From the NCBI GenBank assembly GCA_900315485.1, contig OMZI01000007.1:25464-89463 (forward strand): 64,000 bases of DNA, read 5' to 3'. Below the pieces are notes generated by a model. It was given only the letters and a program-made list of their open reading frames with translations. It did no database searches and was not told the origin of the DNA. This DNA comes from an uncultured Eubacteriales bacterium. GTDB lineage: Bacteria; Bacillota; Clostridia; Peptostreptococcales; Anaerovoracaceae. This document shows positions 42,586-50,123 of this stretch, piece by piece (the first letter of the stretch is position 1; every line of letters starts with the position of its first letter). Position numbers and translations under genes: made by a program.

Positions 42586-44820
42586 TCAGAAGTCAAATTT
42601 CGAGATTCCGGTCTCCTGCTCCAGCCTGTATCTGAGGCCGGTATATCTTCCGTCTGCGCGGTTGTTGTCGATCATGTACTTGATGCAGCGGGGGTCTCCT
42701 ATGAGCAGAACGAGTTTCTTGCCTCTCGTTACTGCTGTGTACAGGAGATTTCTCGCCATCAGCATCGGAGGGAATCTCCACGCAGGTATGATAACAGCCG
42801 GGAATTCTGAGCCCTGACTCTTGTGGACCGTTACGGCGTAGGCGAGATCCACCTCTTCGAACATATCGCCCGCGTATGTTATGAGCCTGTCGTCAGACTT
42901 TACGACCATGGACTTGTCGAAGATGTCGACACTCTCGACGGTCCCCATGTCGCCGTTGAATATGCCCTCACCTTCAGTCCAGCTGTCTGCGCTCCTCCAC
43001 TCTGCATTGTAGTTGTTCCTGAGCTGCATCACCTTGTCGCCCGGCCTGAAGGTCTTGCCGCCGATCTTGAGTTCAGGCGTCTCATCGTCGCCCGGATTGA
43101 TGACTTCCTGCAGCACGGTATTCAGGCTCGGAGCTCCGAGCACACCTCTCTTAGTCGGTGTCAGTATCTGTATATCATCAGCAGAATTAATAAAGTCAAA
43201 ACCCCGTTCAAGTCTGCCGCCTGCCATCTCCTTGATGGTCTCGAGGATCTCTGTTTCGCTGTTTCTCTGTATTATGAAAAAGTCACTGTCCCTGCCGCCG
43301 TGCTCAGGAAATTCCCCGTTGTTTATAAGGTGCGAGTTGGTGACGATGCGGCTGTCTTCAGCCTGCCTGAATATCTCTCTGAGTCTTGTTGTGTGTATCC
43401 TCTCGCTGGCGATCATGTCACGCAGAACATTGCCCGCTCCGACCGACGGCAGCTGGTCAGCGTCACCCGTGAATATGAGTCTGGTGCCGGTCTTCACTGC
43501 CTCGAGAAGCCCGTCCATCAGCATTATATCTATCATCGAAGCCTCATCAACGATGATGACATCCTGCTCGAGCGGATTCTCATCATTCCTGCCGAAGTTG
43601 AGCATGTCCTCATCTTCAGAATACACATACTCCAGAAGACGGTGGATGGTCATGGCCGGGCTTCCGGTCGCTTCCTCCATGCGCTTTGCTGCGCGGCCCG
43701 TCGGAGCGGCAAGCGCCACGCTGAGCCCGAGCCTCGCGAATATCCTTACAAGAATATTGAGGATCGTTGTTTTGCCCGTACCCGGTCCGCCTGTGATTAT
43801 TGAAACATTGTTGGCCAGCGCCGCATATACGGCATCCATCTGGTCGCCGGACAGAGAGATCCTGATCCCGTCAGCCTCCATGCCCGACTCAGCATCAGTT
43901 ATGAGATTGTCAGGTGATGCCGCAAGAGGCGCAGCCTCCGCACTGCGGATCCTAGAGAGGTTATACGCTACCCGCTGCTCTGCCTGATAGTAACCGTACA
44001 GGTACACCACCGGCACATCATCAATGCTGTCCTCCTCGAGCTCGCCGTTGAACACCATCTCGCTGACAGAGTCCCTGACATTTTCTCGCGAGGTGTCGAG
44101 AAGCTCCGCCACCTTCTCCACTAGTAGCTCCTCAGGCATCAGAGTGCTGCCGCTGACAGCCCACGTCCTGAGAGCATGCCTTATGCCGCTCTCTATCCTG
44201 TACGGACTGTCCGGTTCAAATCCGAGCTTCGCGGCTATCCTGTCAGCTCTCTGGAATGTGATGCCGCGTATGTCCTCCACCAGTATGTACGGATTGTCGC
44301 TTACTACCTCCATGGAGTCAGGGCCATAGCATTTATATATCCTGATGGCATCTGTCATCTCGATGCCCAGTTCCCTGAGCTCGATCGATATGTTGGCGAA
44401 CTCCCGCGACTCCGCATAGGAATCCGAGATCCTTGCAAGAGACTTCGGCCCGATACCGTTTATGCTCAGGAGCCTTTCCGGAGTCTTTTCGATAATATCC
44501 AGCGTCTCAGCGCCGAAGGCATCGACGATGGTCCTGGCCATCTTAGGCCCGATACCGCGGATGTTGCCTGCAGCAAGGAACTCAAAAATGGCATCCTCCC
44601 CTTCAGGTACGAGCTCTTCATATCCTGTGAAGCTGAACTGCTCCCCGTACTTGGGATGGATGGTGAACTTCCCCTCAAGGCGGTATCTGGCGCCTTCTTT
44701 AGGCTCAGCAACAGAACCGGCTATTCTGACCGCGCCCTCATCTGTATCGAGGACCGCGACAGTATAGCCGTTTCCCGCGTTGTTGAATATTATCTTAGTG
44801 ATCGTGCCTTCCTTCTGCAT
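42586..44820 (-). CDS. recD2: RecD2-type ATP-dependent DNA helicase
   Basis: RecD2 is a 5'-3' SF1B helicase found without RecBC. The 744 residues include N-terminal helix-hairpin-helix segments (AAGNIRGIGPKMARTIVDAF, LLSINGIGPKSLARI). The P-loop is ITGGPGTGKTTIL, near residue 340. Motif II is VIIVDEASMID, and the C-terminal UvrD-type motif is YAVTVHKSQGSEFPAVI. The length is typical. The start has aggagata close to the ATG. It is preceded by repeat R4 and followed by R3, so it is bracketed by the same REP family as the transposase. Confidence 0.95.
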   Translation of the reverse strand: MQKEGTITKIIFNNAGNGYTVAVLDTDEGAVRIAGSVAEPKEGARYRLEGKFTIHPKYGEQFSFTGYEELVPEGEDAIFEFLAAGNIRGIGPKMARTIVDAFGAETLDIIEKTPERLLSINGIGPKSLARISDSYAESREFANISIELRELGIEMTDAIRIYKCYGPDSMEVVSDNPYILVEDIRGITFQRADRIAAKLGFEPDSPYRIESGIRHALRTWAVSGSTLMPEELLVEKVAELLDTSRENVRDSVSEMVFNGELEEDSIDDVPVVYLYGYYQAEQRVAYNLSRIRSAEAAPLAASPDNLITDAESGMEADGIRISLSGDQMDAVYAALANNVSIITGGPGTGKTTILNILVRIFARLGLSVALAAPTGRAAKRMEEATGSPAMTIHRLLEYVYSEDEDMLNFGRNDENPLEQDVIIVDEASMIDIMLMDGLLEAVKTGTRLIFTGDADQLPSVGAGNVLRDMIASERIHTTRLREIFRQAEDSRIVTNSHLINNGEFPEHGGRDSDFFIIQRNSETEILETIKEMAGGRLERGFDFINSADDIQILTPTKRGVLGAPSLNTVLQEVINPGDDETPELKIGGKTFRPGDKVMQLRNNYNAEWRSADSWTEGEGIFNGDMGTVESVDIFDKSMVVKSDDRLITYAGDMFEEVDLAYAVTVHKSQGSEFPAVIIPAWRFPPMLMARNLLYTAVTRGKKLVLLIGDPRCIKYMIDNNRADGRYTGLRYRLEQETGISKFDF

Positions 44821-44837
44821 TATCTCCTGTCAGTACG

Positions 44838-44869
44838 TGTGTCAAAAAGGACCGTCCCCCAATGACACA
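44838..44869 (-). repeat. REP-like palindromic repeat R4
   Basis: A 32 bp copy with one extra base in the centre (CCCCCAAT). Like R3, its edge abuts the upstream gene's stop: the TGA at 44870-44872 runs straight into TGTGTCAT. It lies 17 bp before the recD2 start. Confidence 0.88.
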
Positions 44870-45835
44870 TCAGAATGTACTCTTATATATTTTCCTGTTG
44901 TCGAGCGTGAATACCTTGTCGCTGAATCCGCCCGGCTCGACGTTCTTCACGGCATCTTCCATGTCAAACATCTTGGCGTCTGTCATGTCGAGGTAGTGGA
45001 GCATCTCAGCCTCAGGGAAAAGCGGCTTCTTAGGGCTGCCGTATTCCGGCTCGTAGTGATGAGATATAGCCATGTGCTGCATCATGACCGTCTTCTCTTC
45101 TCCTATGCCGAGCTCTCTGCAGCGCGCTCCGATCGAAGCGGCACCCATCACAAGATGTCCGAGCATTTTGCCCTCGAAGGTGTACTCAGGGACTACGCCG
45201 TTCTCATCTGAATTCAGCTCGTTCAGTTTCTCGATATCGTGAAGGGCAACGCCTGCAAGCAGCAGATCCCTGTTCAGGTTGGTATACACCTCGCACGCGC
45301 GCTCACCCATCATCATCATTCTCTTGACGTGATACAGGAGGCCCGCATACTCAGCATGGTGATTGCTCATAGCCGCCGGCCAAAACATAAGCCTGTCCTT
45401 CTCGTCCTCATAGAAACTGAGGCACAGCTTCTTAAGATCCTCATCCTCGAATCCGTTTATCCTGCTCAGGATGTACTCGTACATAGCCTCAGGCGACTCC
45501 GGCGCAGCCTTGAAGAAGTCCGACCTGTCGATGGTATTATCCTTGGCGCGGCCCCTGATCGCATCGAGCACGAGCTGGTTCTTGCCCTGATACTCCTTGC
45601 ATCTTGCAACTACTGAGATAATCATTCCCGCTTTGATCCTGCTGAAGCTCTCCACCTCATCATGTGACAGAGACCACTTCACCGCCTGGATGTCTCCCGT
45701 CGCGTCAGCAAGCGTCATGTACAGATGCCTCTTGCCGTTGTTTCCGTCGCGGATGTCGGCGTTTTTTACAAGATACCTGTCTTCGAGCCTTCCGGCTTCG
45801 TCAGGCTTAAGGTCTTTTATATAGTAAGGTTTCAT
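44870..45835 (-). CDS. YhaM-type 3'-5' exoribonuclease (OB-fold plus HD domain)
   Basis: The 321 residues from ATG 45835 (ribosome site aaggagcagaat) carry an N-terminal OB-fold (about 15-90, MTLADATGDIQAVKWSLS). The HD phosphohydrolase domain shows NHHAEYAGLLYHV and GVALHDIEKLNEL, the metal-binding His/Asp pair. This arrangement is that of YhaM/Cbf1, a 3'-5' exonuclease acting on RNA ends. The open frame runs 19 codons further upstream without a ribosome site. It shares orientation with recD2. Confidence 0.88.
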   Translation of the reverse strand: MKPYYIKDLKPDEAGRLEDRYLVKNADIRDGNNGKRHLYMTLADATGDIQAVKWSLSHDEVESFSRIKAGMIISVVARCKEYQGKNQLVLDAIRGRAKDNTIDRSDFFKAAPESPEAMYEYILSRINGFEDEDLKKLCLSFYEDEKDRLMFWPAAMSNHHAEYAGLLYHVKRMMMMGERACEVYTNLNRDLLLAGVALHDIEKLNELNSDENGVVPEYTFEGKMLGHLVMGAASIGARCRELGIGEEKTVMMQHMAISHHYEPEYGSPKKPLFPEAEMLHYLDMTDAKMFDMEDAVKNVEPGGFSDKVFTLDNRKIYKSTF

Positions 45836-46002
45836 ATTCTGCTCCTTATCCTCATTTATATAATAAGGACCGGCATGCCTCCCGCCATACACGATCCGTC
45901 ATGTCTTCCATACTCACAGGATTATATCATATCTGCTGAAGCTGTGTTATAATCCTCTTGTGAATTATTGATACCGCTTAAGCGACAGGAACGGAGGGCA
46001 AA

Positions 46003-46740
46003 ATGGAATTTGATGCTGTCAAAGCGACAAACGCTACAGTCGAATGGATACGCCAGTGGTTCGAGAAGAACGGACCGGGCTGCAACGCTATTATAGGAAT
46101 CAGCGGAGGAAAGGACAGCTCCATCGCTGCCGCCCTCTGTGCAGAAGCTCTCGGCAAGGACAGAGTAATCGGAGTCCTGATGCCTAACGACAAGCAGTCG
46201 GACATCGACATGGCACAGCTGCTTGTAAAACACCTCGGCATCCAGAGCTATACAGTAAACATCGGCACAACATTCAACGCTCTGTGCAAGGAACTCACCG
46301 AAGCCGGCATCGAGCTCAGCAAGGACTCGATCATCAACCTCCCGCCAAGGCTCAGGATGTCCACTCTCTACGCCGTAGGACAGAGCCGCAACGGCAGAGT
46401 CGTCAACACCTGCAACCTCTCTGAGGACTGGGTGGGCTACTCGACAAGATACGGTGATTCCGCAGGCGACTTCAGCCCGATGTCATTCTTCACCACAGCA
46501 GAGATCAGAGCAATCGGCCGTGTTCTCGGCCTGCCATCAGTGCTGATCGAGAAGGTCCCTACCGACGGCCTTTCAGGCATGTCTGATGAGGACAAGCTCG
46601 GCTTCACATACGAAGTCCTCGACAGATATATCCGCACAGGTGAGATCGATGACCCTGAGACCAAGAAGCGCATCGACTACCTGCACGAGAAGAATCTCTT
46701 CAAGCTGAGATTCATGGACTGCTTCAAGTACGAAGGATAG
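46003..46740 (+). CDS. nadE: NAD+ synthetase, ammonia-dependent
   Basis: NadE amidates nicotinic acid adenine dinucleotide to NAD. The 245 residues have the PP-loop GISGGKDSSIAAAL at about 30. There is no glutaminase domain, so free ammonia is expected to be the nitrogen source. YSTRYGDSAGDFSPM is the substrate loop. The ribosome site is cggagggcaaa. A TATAAT box at 45948-45953, about 50 bp upstream, is the likely -10 element. A strong terminator follows. Confidence 0.95.
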   Translation: MEFDAVKATNATVEWIRQWFEKNGPGCNAIIGISGGKDSSIAAALCAEALGKDRVIGVLMPNDKQSDIDMAQLLVKHLGIQSYTVNIGTTFNALCKELTEAGIELSKDSIINLPPRLRMSTLYAVGQSRNGRVVNTCNLSEDWVGYSTRYGDSAGDFSPMSFFTTAEIRAIGRVLGLPSVLIEKVPTDGLSGMSDEDKLGFTYEVLDRYIRTGEIDDPETKKRIDYLHEKNLFKLRFMDCFKYEG

Positions 46741-46792
46741 TACTGATTGTATCCCCGCCGGGATATGAATGCAGTACAGATTATGAGATAGC

Positions 46793-46835
46793 AAAAGCGC
46801 CGTAAATCATACGATTTACGGCGTTTGTCATTCTT
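46793..46835. terminator. Bidirectional terminator between nadE and the yerC-like gene
   Basis: CGCCGTAAATC and GATTTACGGCG form a perfect 11 bp stem with a 4-base loop. TTTGTCATTCTTT follows on the plus strand and CTTTTGC on the minus strand. It serves the two convergent genes. Confidence 0.92.
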
Positions 46836-46874
46836 TCTCAGAGGCGCTCCGGTGTGTGCGAATCAGTATCTTCC

Positions 46875-47180
46875 TTACTTGTCTTTACCGTTTCCGCCTG
46901 CTATTCTCCCGAGAACGGTCCTGTATCCGCCCTCGCCATAGGTCAGGCACTTGTTGACGCGGCTGATGGTCGCAGAGCTCGCACCGGTCGCTTTGCTTAT
47001 CTCACTGAAAACCACGCCCTCGTCAAGGAGTCTTGCCACCTCGAGCCTTGCGGACAGGTCAAGCGCTTCCTTGATCGTTGCAACGTCATCGAAAAACTTC
47101 CTGCACTCCTCTTCATCCTCGAGTGCAAGTATCGCTCTGTAGAACTGCTTCAGATTTTTCTTTTCCTTTTCAGTGATCAT
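46875..47180 (-). CDS. YerC/YecD family TrpR-like regulator
   Basis: The 101 residues form an all-helical TrpR-superfamily domain. The DNA-binding helix-turn-helix is VVFSEISKATGASSATISRV. It differs from TrpR in lacking obvious tryptophan-pocket conservation, and its effector is unknown. The ribosome site is acaggagcaggacg. A palindrome, GCACTTTA...TAAAGTGC at 47276-47297, overlaps its own -35 box, suggesting autoregulation. Confidence 0.88.
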   Translation of the reverse strand: MITEKEKKNLKQFYRAILALEDEEECRKFFDDVATIKEALDLSARLEVARLLDEGVVFSEISKATGASSATISRVNKCLTYGEGGYRTVLGRIAGGNGKDK

Positions 47181-47256
47181 CGTCCTGCTCCTGTTTTACT
47201 GTCAGTATCCGTCATCTTCCGGGCACAGCATCGTCCCCGGAGCGAAACGCACCCCT

Positions 47257-47297
47257 ATTGTATCACTATTTGTTCGCACTTTAAAGCGCTAAAGTGC
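47257..47297 (-). promoter_or_regulatory. Promoter and palindromic operator of the yerC-like gene
   Basis: TACAAT (47257-47262) and TTTAAA (47280-47285) are 17 bp apart on the minus strand. The inverted repeat GCACTTTA / TAAAGTGC with a 6 bp centre (47276-47297) covers the -35 box. Its half-site spacing is compatible with a TrpR-like dimer. Confidence 0.6.
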
Positions 47298-47339
47298 ATT
47301 TTCTCTGTTCTTTTCCCCGCTCATAGATGCCGGCTCTCC

Positions 47340-47369
47340 TTGACCGCTGCTCGGAGAGTGCAATATAAT
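47340..47369 (+). promoter_or_regulatory. Promoter of the Lit-like gene
   Basis: TTGACC (47340-47345) and TATAAT (47364-47369) are 18 bp apart and end 30 bp before the start codon. The leader is short. Confidence 0.82.
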
Positions 47370-47399
47370 GTTACGGATATCTGAAAGGAACGCAGGGAC

Positions 47400-48158
47400 A
47401 TGGAAGATTTCAAATCCAGGAACAAAGGAAGACTCAACGAGCGCATCGCCGCTGTCATATGCGGACTCCTGCTGCTCGTAGTGATCCTCATAACATCAAC
47501 GCAGGCGCTCTGCTACTGGATACCTGACTGGTGGCGCAATGAGTATGCAAAATACAATACACCGCAGTACGTGACCGGTGAGATGTCTCTCGACGACGCG
47601 GTCTACATCACCGAGCAGATGCTCGAGTACTGTATCGGCAGGATCGACACACTCGACGATACGGAGGCGACTATCGACGGAGTCAAGGCGCCGTTTTTCA
47701 CAGAGCGCGAAAAGCTCCACCTCGCAGACTGCAGGAACATCTTCCTCGGAGCCGTGCAGTTCCGCATCATATCGGTTATGGTCATCGTCGGTCTGCTGCT
47801 TGCAATATGGTTCTCAGTGAAAAACCGCTGTGATGCATCGAGGGTCAAAGTCGAGTACGCGCGCGTTCTTGCGGGAGGTTATCTGACCGCGCTCGCGATC
47901 CTGGTCGTATTCGCGCTCTTCCTCATCATAGTCGGAATGAACAATTTCACATTCCTCTTCACCAAGTTCCACCACGTCTTCTTTGATAATGACCTGTGGA
48001 TACTCGACCCGAGGCACGACAACCTCGTCAACGTGATGCAGGAAGCTGTATTCAGGGACGCGGCCGTAACGATTGGAGGCATGTGGGCTGCAGTATCTGC
48101 AGTGCTTGCCGTCATAAGCGCATCCATATTAAGGAAGACAGCTGCAGTCTCACGGTAA
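47400..48158 (+). CDS. TIGR01906/DUF1461 membrane protein, Lit-like
   Basis: The 252 residues have four or five transmembrane helices (about 18-40, 120-142, 160-185, 215-242) and an extracytoplasmic loop. The family signature FHHVFFDNDLWILDPRHDNL is at about 180-199. Family members include Lit, the lipoprotein intramolecular transacylase that makes lyso-form lipoproteins and thereby weakens TLR2 recognition and lysozyme sensitivity. Whether every family member has that activity is not known. Start ATG follows gcagggac. The gene is monocistronic, with its own promoter and a terminator. Confidence 0.82.
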   Translation: MEDFKSRNKGRLNERIAAVICGLLLLVVILITSTQALCYWIPDWWRNEYAKYNTPQYVTGEMSLDDAVYITEQMLEYCIGRIDTLDDTEATIDGVKAPFFTEREKLHLADCRNIFLGAVQFRIISVMVIVGLLLAIWFSVKNRCDASRVKVEYARVLAGGYLTALAILVVFALFLIIVGMNNFTFLFTKFHHVFFDNDLWILDPRHDNLVNVMQEAVFRDAAVTIGGMWAAVSAVLAVISASILRKTAAVSR

Positions 48159-48194
48159 CCGCCGTTCAGTCACTGCACACACATTTATACAAGC

Positions 48195-48233
48195 AAAACG
48201 CTGCCGCACTTCTCAGTGTGACAGCGTTTTTTT
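48195..48233 (+). terminator. Rho-independent terminator after the Lit-like gene
   Basis: AAACGCTG and CAGCGTTT form the stem, with an 18-base loop containing further pairing (CACT/AGTG), followed by a run of seven or more T residues on the plus strand. Confidence 0.9.
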
Positions 48234-48278
48234 CATACAGTGTTTTCCAGTGTGATCCTTCTCAGTGCTGCAGGATCA

Positions 48279-48749
48279 TCAGTCCTCCTCACAGCCTGTG
48301 GTGCTGCTGAAGAAAGGCATCACCAGCGCTCTCGCTTCGGCTATGTTTATACCCTGAGCCTCTGCGATCCCGGCAAGGTCATCATATTCCGCCTTGACCC
48401 TGTCCGTGCCGTATCCTGAGACATGCTTATACCTTACAGTCCCGTATGGGGTCTCCACCGAACCTTCCGTGCGGTCAAGCACACACCGCTCGGATATGAC
48501 CTCCCTTATTCCTATGGTCGTGGTATATCTGAACAGGAGGCGTGCAAAACGCTCTTTCTCCTCTTCGTCGTCAGCGCACATTACAGTGATCATATGCGCA
48601 GGTCTCCCCTTCTTCATGACGATAGGCATTATCTGCACATCCCTGGCACCTGCCTTCATCAGCTGCTCAGCGGCAAAGGCCAGTTCTTCCGGAGTCATGT
48701 CATCTATATTGCATTCGAGCTCGCATACCCTGTCTTTTCTGTCTGCCAT
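48279..48749 (-). CDS. LarC C-terminal domain (LarC2-like), nickel insertion
   Basis: The 156 residues correspond only to the C-terminal half of LarC. LarC is the CTP-dependent nickel insertase that completes the nickel-pincer nucleotide cofactor. Diagnostic segments are LECNIDDMTPEELAFAAEQL and IVMKKGRPAHMITVM, and TTTIGIRE and VETPYGTVRYK follow. In lactobacilli LarC is made from larC1 and larC2 by a programmed frameshift. Here no LarC1 half precedes it, because larE is directly upstream (21 bp). It has its own ribosome site (cggaggacctgat), so it is a genuine stand-alone gene. Confidence 0.85.
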   Translation of the reverse strand: MADRKDRVCELECNIDDMTPEELAFAAEQLMKAGARDVQIMPIVMKKGRPAHMITVMCADDEEEKERFARLLFRYTTTIGIREVISERCVLDRTEGSVETPYGTVRYKHVSGYGTDRVKAEYDDLAGIAEAQGINIAEARALVMPFFSSTTGCEED

Positions 48750-48770
48750 ATCAGGTCCTCCGTGCTTTTT

Positions 48771-49514
48771 CTAACGGGTCTCTTCATCTATTATGACCGA
48801 TCCGTACATATCTCCGATCAGCCTGTCTATCTCATCTTTTCTCTCAAGCGCCATATCATGCTGAGCGGAAGTCACCTGCAGAAGAGCGTTTCCGTCCCTC
48901 AGCCTTACGCGGAAATCCCTGAACCCCATGCCGGAGATCTCAGCCTCAGCCTTCTCGGTCCTCGCAAGGTCCTCTTCCGTGATCTCCTCACCGGTCTGTA
49001 TCCTTGTGGCGAGGCACGCATAGGCAGGCTTGTTCCACACAGGCAGGCCCGCTTCCCTCGACCTCTCTCTTACCTCAGCCTTGGTTATCCCGCACTCTCT
49101 CAGCGGCGACCTTATACCGAACTCCTTAAGAGCTCTCATGCCGGGCCTGTCGTCAGCCGGATCCGAGGCATTCGTACCGTCTATAACAAGGGCAAAACCG
49201 TCATCTGCAGCGGCACGGGTTATCGCGCCCATGATGTTTTTCTTGCACCAGTAACAGCGGTCTGCCGGATTGGCTCTGACGCGCGGATCGGACAGTGCAT
49301 CGACCCTCAGCACCTTCATCTCAGCGCCCGTTAGCTCTGCGATCTTCTTCGCATCCTCAAATTCGAAATCAGGCTGGAACTGCGACTTCACATAATAAGC
49401 CGTTACATCCGCGCCGCACTGCTTCGCTGCATACAGAAGGTATGATGAATCCACACCGCCTGAAAAAGCCACAGCTATTCTGTTATTCTCTTCAAAAAAA
49501 TCTCTAATATCCAT
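48771..49514 (-). CDS. larE: LarE-type ATP-dependent sacrificial sulfur transferase
   Basis: LarE adenylates and thiolates the pyridinium biscarboxylate precursor of the nickel-pincer cofactor, donating its own cysteine sulfur in the sacrificial type. The 247 residues have the PP-loop AVAFSGGVDSSYLLYA (about 14-29). A PADRCYWCKKNIMGAI segment contains the region of the sulfur-donating cysteine. It is cotranscribed with the LarC2-like gene. larB, larC1 and lactate racemase larA are not in the window. The ribosome site is agaggagtatt. Confidence 0.9.
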   Translation of the reverse strand: MDIRDFFEENNRIAVAFSGGVDSSYLLYAAKQCGADVTAYYVKSQFQPDFEFEDAKKIAELTGAEMKVLRVDALSDPRVRANPADRCYWCKKNIMGAITRAAADDGFALVIDGTNASDPADDRPGMRALKEFGIRSPLRECGITKAEVRERSREAGLPVWNKPAYACLATRIQTGEEITEEDLARTEKAEAEISGMGFRDFRVRLRDGNALLQVTSAQHDMALERKDEIDRLIGDMYGSVIIDEETR

Positions 49515-49581
49515 AATACTCCTCTCTGTCCCATACCGGTTACCGAATTATACCATATGTGCCGCCTTTCCGGCATGCAAC

Positions 49582-49722
49582 AAAAGACGCCGGGATCGCC
49601 GGCGTCTTTTGCTTGTAGATATTGTAAGAGGGATGAAAGTATTATGGTGTAGTAATCACCGGTCGCGTGACAACCGGCGAGTAATACCTTGGTTGTATAA
49701 GTTAGTGGTTTCTAACTCATTG
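49582..49722 (-). ncRNA. Candidate small RNA upstream of larE
   Basis: Reading the minus strand from a promoter at 49730-49758, three hairpins can form: AGTTAG/CTAACT (about 49702-49717), a long one at 49646-49688 with ACCGGTGATTAC pairing with GTATTACTCGCCGGT, and a perfect 12 bp terminator stem at 49582-49610 followed by a T run that starts within the stem. Between the last two lies the unpaired C-rich stretch TCATCCCTCTTAC, able to pair with Shine-Dalgarno sequences. This is the build of a trans-acting small RNA of about 140 nt. Alternatively it is a terminating leader of larE (start at 49514), for example a riboswitch. No known riboswitch core was recognised. Confidence 0.5.
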
Positions 49723-49729
49723 CAGCATT

Positions 49730-49758
49730 ATAATAGCATTCCTATTTCCCATTGTCAA
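49730..49758 (-). promoter_or_regulatory. Promoter of the candidate small RNA/larE leader
   Basis: TTGACA (49753-49758) and TATTAT (49730-49735) are 17 bp apart on the minus strand. A TATAAT at 49727-49732 would give a 20 bp spacer. The remaining part of this gap (49759-49854) is AT-rich and shows nothing else I can name. Confidence 0.65.
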
Positions 49759-49854
49759 GGTAGGAATTAAACTTTTTTAAAATAATATTTTTACCCTGTT
49801 TTCAGGATGTATCTTCCCCGTTCTTTTATGGCCTGCCTCCGGCTGCAGCTATCA

Positions 49855-49880
49855 AGAAAAGCGGCACTTCCGGGCGCCGC
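49855..49880 (-). terminator. Terminator after the 50 kb operon
   Basis: GCGGC and GCCGC pair around CCCGGAAGT-type sequence on the minus strand, followed by TTTTC. It lies about 35 bp after the small membrane protein gene and is the likely end of the operon starting at 56.8 kb. Confidence 0.7.
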
Positions 49881-49915
49881 CTGTTCCTTTTACCTTATGC
49901 AATTCCTGTAATCTT

Positions 49916-50086
49916 CTACAGATGCTGGTTCCTTGGGATCCTGTCGTACCACTTGAGCAGGAACGGCTCGATCGCTGAGGTCAGCTTCATGTCCAGGTTA
50001 AAGAAATAAACCGTGAATGTAACTACGAAGAATGCAAGTCCTCCGGTCAGAATGTACAGAAGTGCTTTAAGTGCTATCTTTTTCAT
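49916..50086 (-). CDS. Small membrane protein at the end of the 50 kb operon, 56 residues
   Basis: From ATG 50086, 8 bases after ggagg, the protein is MKKIALKALLYILTGGLAFF followed by more hydrophobic residues. This makes one transmembrane helix (about 7-27) plus a 28-residue tail containing FLLKWYDRIPRNQHL. The open frame extends 10 codons upstream without a ribosome site. It follows the dehydratase-like alpha gene by about 37 bp on the same strand, so it is probably cotranscribed. No family is recognised. It could anchor the cytoplasmic complex to the membrane, which is speculation. Confidence 0.65.
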   Translation of the reverse strand: MKKIALKALLYILTGGLAFFVVTFTVYFFNLDMKLTSAIEPFLLKWYDRIPRNQHL

Positions 50087-50123
50087 TATTATGCCTCCGG
50101 TTAATTCAGTCTGCATTTATATT

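Noticed and set aside
42586-44869. REP repeats R3 and R4 read as extra coding sequence (frames beginning MCQKGPSP or similar)
   Set aside because: These short frames are translations of the palindrome itself and recur with every copy; they have no ribosome sites.
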